Origin: Lysobacterales bacterium
Lineage (GTDB): Bacteria; Pseudomonadota; Gammaproteobacteria; Xanthomonadales; SZUA-36
NCBI GenBank assembly: GCA_030637665.1
Contig: DAOWGA010000096.1
Coordinates: 1-8,783, forward strand
Direction: 5' to 3'
Length of the DNA stretch: 8,783 bases
The notes beneath the pieces were generated by a model, which was not told where the DNA came from, did no database searches, and saw only the letters and a program-made list of their open reading frames with translations. Numbering within the stretch: position 1 is the stretch's first letter; every line of letters begins with the position of its first letter. A program made the translations under genes and the position numbers. This document shows positions 6,758 to 8,783 of the stretch, one piece after another.

Positions 6758-8152
6758 TCAGGTTTGCCTGGCGTGCTTCCTCACAATCTGCATTGCCATT
6801 TCCAGAGATTGCTCGTAGTTCAGCCTCGGATCGACGGTAGACTTATAGGCAAGTTTCAAGTCCTGATCGGACAGATCCCTGGCCCCCCCGGTGCATTCCG
6901 TTACGTTTTCACCGGTCAGTTCCAGGTGCACGCCACCCAGGCGGGAATTATTTGCACGATGAATATCGAAGGCCAGTTCCATCTCACGCATAATTTTCCG
7001 GAAGCGTCGTGTTTTGATGCCATCTCCTGTCGATTCCGTGTTGCCATGCATGGGATCGGAAATCCACAATACGGGGCTGCCGGTATCGTGCACCGCATTG
7101 ATCAACCCCGGAAGACATTCCTCGATCTTCGACTCTCCCATGCGATGAATCAGAACAATCCGTCCCGGTTCCCGCGCAGGATTCAATTTTTCGAGCAGGC
7201 CGGCAAGCCATTCGGGGCTCATGCCCGGACCTACCTTGATGCCAATCGGATTGCGGATACCACGGAAATATTCCACGTGTGCTCCATCCAGGTCCGCTGT
7301 TCGCATACCAATCCAGGGGAAGTGCGTGCCCAGGTTGAACCAGCCCCACTGGCGGGGTACCTGCCGAGTCTGAGCCTGTTCGTAAGGTAAATGCAAAGCT
7401 TCGTGGGAAGTAAAAAAATCCACCCGGCGTAAACTTCCGGCATCGCGACCGGTAATGATCTCCATGAATCGCAGAGACTGTTCGAGACTCTCCGTTAACT
7501 TGTGAAAGTCATCTGCAAGAGGGGAATGTTCCAGCCAGCTGAGATCCCAGTATTCCGTGTGGTGGACATCCGCGAATCCGCCATCAACCAGGGAGCGCAC
7601 GAAATTTAAGGTCAGGGCTGACAGGGAATGCGCCTGGATCAGTCGCTGTGGATCAGGCACCCGGGATGCTTCGGTAAATTCCACGGAATTCACGAGGTCT
7701 CCACGAAAGCTGGGCAGAGTCACACCATCCCGGGTTTCCAGGTCAGATGACCTGGGCTTGGCGTACTGGCCTGCAAAACGCCCTATGCGCACCACGGGCA
7801 TTTGCAAGCCGTGGACCAGCGCCAGGCTCATTTGCAGCAAGACCTTGAGACGATTCGTGATCAGGGGTGAACTGCACTCCCGGAAATTCTCGGCACAATC
7901 ACCACCTTGTAACAGGAAACGTTTCCCTGCCTGGGCTTCCGCAATTTGCTCCCGCAGGGAAATAATCTCCCAGGAGGTAACCAGCGGAGGCAGTTCAGCG
8001 AGTTCGCTCAACGCGGCAGCCAGCGCCTCCTGATCCGGGTAAGTCGCCTGTTGCAGGGCAGGAAAATCCTGCCATGATTCCGGCTTCCAGTCGGCGGGTG
8101 TGTTCACCTCCTGAACGGAAGGTATGTGACCCGGCGTATTCGCTATATTCAT
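6758..8152 (-). CDS. Class II 3-deoxy-7-phosphoheptulonate (DAHP) synthase
   Basis: The enzyme condenses phosphoenolpyruvate with erythrose 4-phosphate to DAHP, the first step of the shikimate pathway to aromatic amino acids, in the cytosol. It is the class II (plant/Mycobacterium) type, unrelated in sequence to E. coli AroF/G/H. The protein from the ATG is 464 residues. Motifs in order are QGGDCAE with Cys86, GQYAKPRSS (129-136), FRGDLVN (149-155), SHEALHLPYE (249-258), KVGPG (306-310), SDPMHGNT with His369, GGVHLELTGENVTEC with Glu411, and Asp441 in STVDPRLNY. Cys, His, Glu and Asp match the four metal ligands of the M. tuberculosis enzyme at nearly the same numbers. The N-terminal extension before the barrel is present, as in regulated long forms. 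I chose ATG 8152-8150, 7 bases after the dsbB stop. A TTG at 8188 would overlap dsbB by 29 bases and add 12 residues that fit the family poorly. The Shine-Dalgarno is weak, so translation may be coupled to dsbB. Confidence 0.96.
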   Translation of the reverse strand: MNIANTPGHIPSVQEVNTPADWKPESWQDFPALQQATYPDQEALAAALSELAELPPLVTSWEIISLREQIAEAQAGKRFLLQGGDCAENFRECSSPLITNRLKVLLQMSLALVHGLQMPVVRIGRFAGQYAKPRSSDLETRDGVTLPSFRGDLVNSVEFTEASRVPDPQRLIQAHSLSALTLNFVRSLVDGGFADVHHTEYWDLSWLEHSPLADDFHKLTESLEQSLRFMEIITGRDAGSLRRVDFFTSHEALHLPYEQAQTRQVPRQWGWFNLGTHFPWIGMRTADLDGAHVEYFRGIRNPIGIKVGPGMSPEWLAGLLEKLNPAREPGRIVLIHRMGESKIEECLPGLINAVHDTGSPVLWISDPMHGNTESTGDGIKTRRFRKIMREMELAFDIHRANNSRLGGVHLELTGENVTECTGGARDLSDQDLKLAYKSTVDPRLNYEQSLEMAMQIVRKHARQT

Positions 8153-8159
8153 TTTAATT

Positions 8160-8666
8160 TCAAGTCTTTGCTTTGCTTGCCTTGGCAATAACGATAATGG
8201 TAGCGACTGTCAGCCCAATAAACCAGAGCAGTGTCCAGTTCGGCATGCTGAGTCCAAGGAAAGTCCAATCAATTTCAGCACACTCACCGGAACCATGGAA
8301 CACCTCTGACAGCACCTCGGCGAACGGCATGGTTTCCAGCATGTAATTGAGGCCCATCCCGCAATCAGGCACCTGGTCCTGCGGCAGGTTCTGCAGCCAG
8401 ACATGACGCCCTGCAATCGCAGTTCCCACGACACCTCCAGTGACGAACAGGGATGTGTAGACCCAGCGTCCTGTCTTGCCGGGATTGTGAATGAATGCCA
8501 GCAATGCCACCACTCCAATCCATATGAAAGCCAGGCGCTGGAGTACGCAAAGCGGACAGGGATCAATAAAAAGAACGTGCTGCACGTATAAGCCGTAAGC
8601 GAGCATGGATGCACACGCCAGCGCCACCAGCAGGAACCAGATTCTTGGGTGGAAAATCACTGCCAT
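8160..8666 (-). CDS. dsbB: Disulfide bond formation protein DsbB
   Basis: DsbB is an inner-membrane quinone reductase that reoxidises DsbA and so drives disulfide formation in the periplasm. From the ATG at 8666 the protein has 168 residues with four hydrophobic segments (about 8-26, 41-58, 67-85 and 144-161). The first periplasmic loop has the redox pair CPLC (Cys37, Cys40), followed by Arg44 at the place of the quinone-interacting Arg48 of E. coli. The second loop carries Cys102 (PDCGMG) and Cys129 (GECAE), the pair that exchanges with DsbA. All four cysteines are present, so it should be active. I prefer ATG 8666-8664 because GAGG at 8678-8675 lies 8 bases upstream. A longer reading from ATG 8693 adds 9 residues and has no visible Shine-Dalgarno. 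It is the first gene of a tight minus-strand set; its stop lies 7 bases before the DAHP synthase ATG. Confidence 0.95.
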   Translation of the reverse strand: MAVIFHPRIWFLLVALACASMLAYGLYVQHVLFIDPCPLCVLQRLAFIWIGVVALLAFIHNPGKTGRWVYTSLFVTGGVVGTAIAGRHVWLQNLPQDQVPDCGMGLNYMLETMPFAEVLSEVFHGSGECAEIDWTFLGLSMPNWTLLWFIGLTVATIIVIAKASKAKT

Positions 8667-8674
8667 TAAAACTA

Positions 8675-8678
8675 CCTC
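8675..8678 (-). promoter_or_regulatory. Shine-Dalgarno GAGG deciding the dsbB start
   Basis: On the minus strand GAGG lies 8 bases before the ATG at 8666-8664. No comparable purine-rich site precedes the alternative ATG at 8693-8691, where the sequence is ACGAATCAA. This favours the shorter DsbB. Confidence 0.6.
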
Positions 8679-8695
8679 GATTGCATTGCTCATTT

Positions 8696-8712
8696 GATTC
8701 GTTTTACGAATC
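8696..8712. promoter_or_regulatory. 17-base perfect inverted repeat upstream of dsbB (operator or leader hairpin)
   Basis: GATTCGT (8696-8702) and ACGAATC (8706-8712) are exact reverse complements around a 3-base centre. The palindrome lies 30 bases upstream of the preferred dsbB ATG. The same 7-mer GATTCGT recurs at 8776-8782, close to the window end. It could be a binding site for a dimeric regulator or a small hairpin in the leader RNA. I do not recognise the motif. Confidence 0.4.
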
Positions 8713-8726
8713 CCCAGAGAATAAAG

Positions 8727-8747
8727 ACCCGGCTACCAGAGCCAGGT
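8727..8747 (-). terminator. Terminator-like hairpin upstream of dsbB
   Basis: On the minus strand the transcript would read ACCUGGCU, a 5-base loop, then AGCCGGGU: an 8-base-pair stem with one U-G wobble, followed by the pyrimidine-rich CUUUAUUCUC. This has the form of a modest intrinsic terminator. It could end a minus-strand transcript entering from beyond the window, or act in the dsbB leader if the promoter lies to its right. In the plus direction the stem has a C-A mismatch and a poor U-tract. Confidence 0.35.
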
Positions 8748-8752
8748 TCCTC

Positions 8753-8758
8753 TATAAT
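8753..8758 (+). promoter_or_regulatory. Possible -10 box of a rightward, divergent promoter
   Basis: TATAAT on the plus strand is a perfect -10 consensus in a non-coding stretch. No good -35 lies 16-18 bases upstream; the bases there are part of a GC-rich hairpin. If real, it would start a rightward gene beyond the window end. I could not assign a convincing promoter for the leftward dsbB operon in the same ~90 bases. Confidence 0.3.
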
Positions 8759-8783
8759 GGCTTTACTATTTGATAGATTCGTC

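Noticed and set aside
6707..7390. 227-codon plus-strand ORF across the DAHP synthase 3' half and the M61 start
   Set aside because: Antisense to the conserved metal-ligand region of the DAHP synthase; composition is that of a shadow frame.

Overview
The window looks like ordinary chromosomal DNA of a gammaproteobacterium. GC content is in the mid-to-upper fifties (estimated by eye). It carries PdxB, a vitamin B6 enzyme typical of Gammaproteobacteria, a BipA closely matching the E. coli protein, a DsbB, a class II (plant/Mycobacterium-type) DAHP synthase and a periplasmic M61 peptidase with a PDZ domain. The genus cannot be fixed from the sequence. I see no insertion sequence, prophage, CRISPR array, tRNA, rRNA or defence cassette, and no clear previously undescribed system.

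Layout, left to right. Plus strand: a gamma-glutamyltransferase-family Ntn hydrolase (3-1649, starting 2 bases inside the window edge), then pdxB (1703-2815), a 168-base gap with a REP-like palindromic element (about 2811-2914) and a possible promoter, then typA/bipA (2984-4819, GTG start). A 36-base convergent gap follows. Minus strand, transcribed right to left: dsbB (8666-8160), class II DAHP synthase (8152-6758) and an M61 metallopeptidase (6730-4856). The gaps between these three are 7 and 27 bases, so they are probably one operon. The last ~90 bases hold the upstream region of dsbB, with two inverted repeats and a possible divergent -10 box.

How the genes fit together. PdxB supplies the second step of de novo pyridoxal phosphate synthesis. 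BipA is a ribosome-associated GTPase used under stress or cold. DsbB reoxidises DsbA in the inner membrane, the DAHP synthase commits carbon to aromatic amino acid synthesis in the cytosol, and the M61 enzyme acts in the periplasm. No single pathway links the three minus-strand genes. The most useful second-look items are the REP-like element, the changed gamma-glutamyl pocket of the GGT-family protein, the non-AUG start of the M61 gene, and start-site corrections for dsbB and the DAHP synthase.
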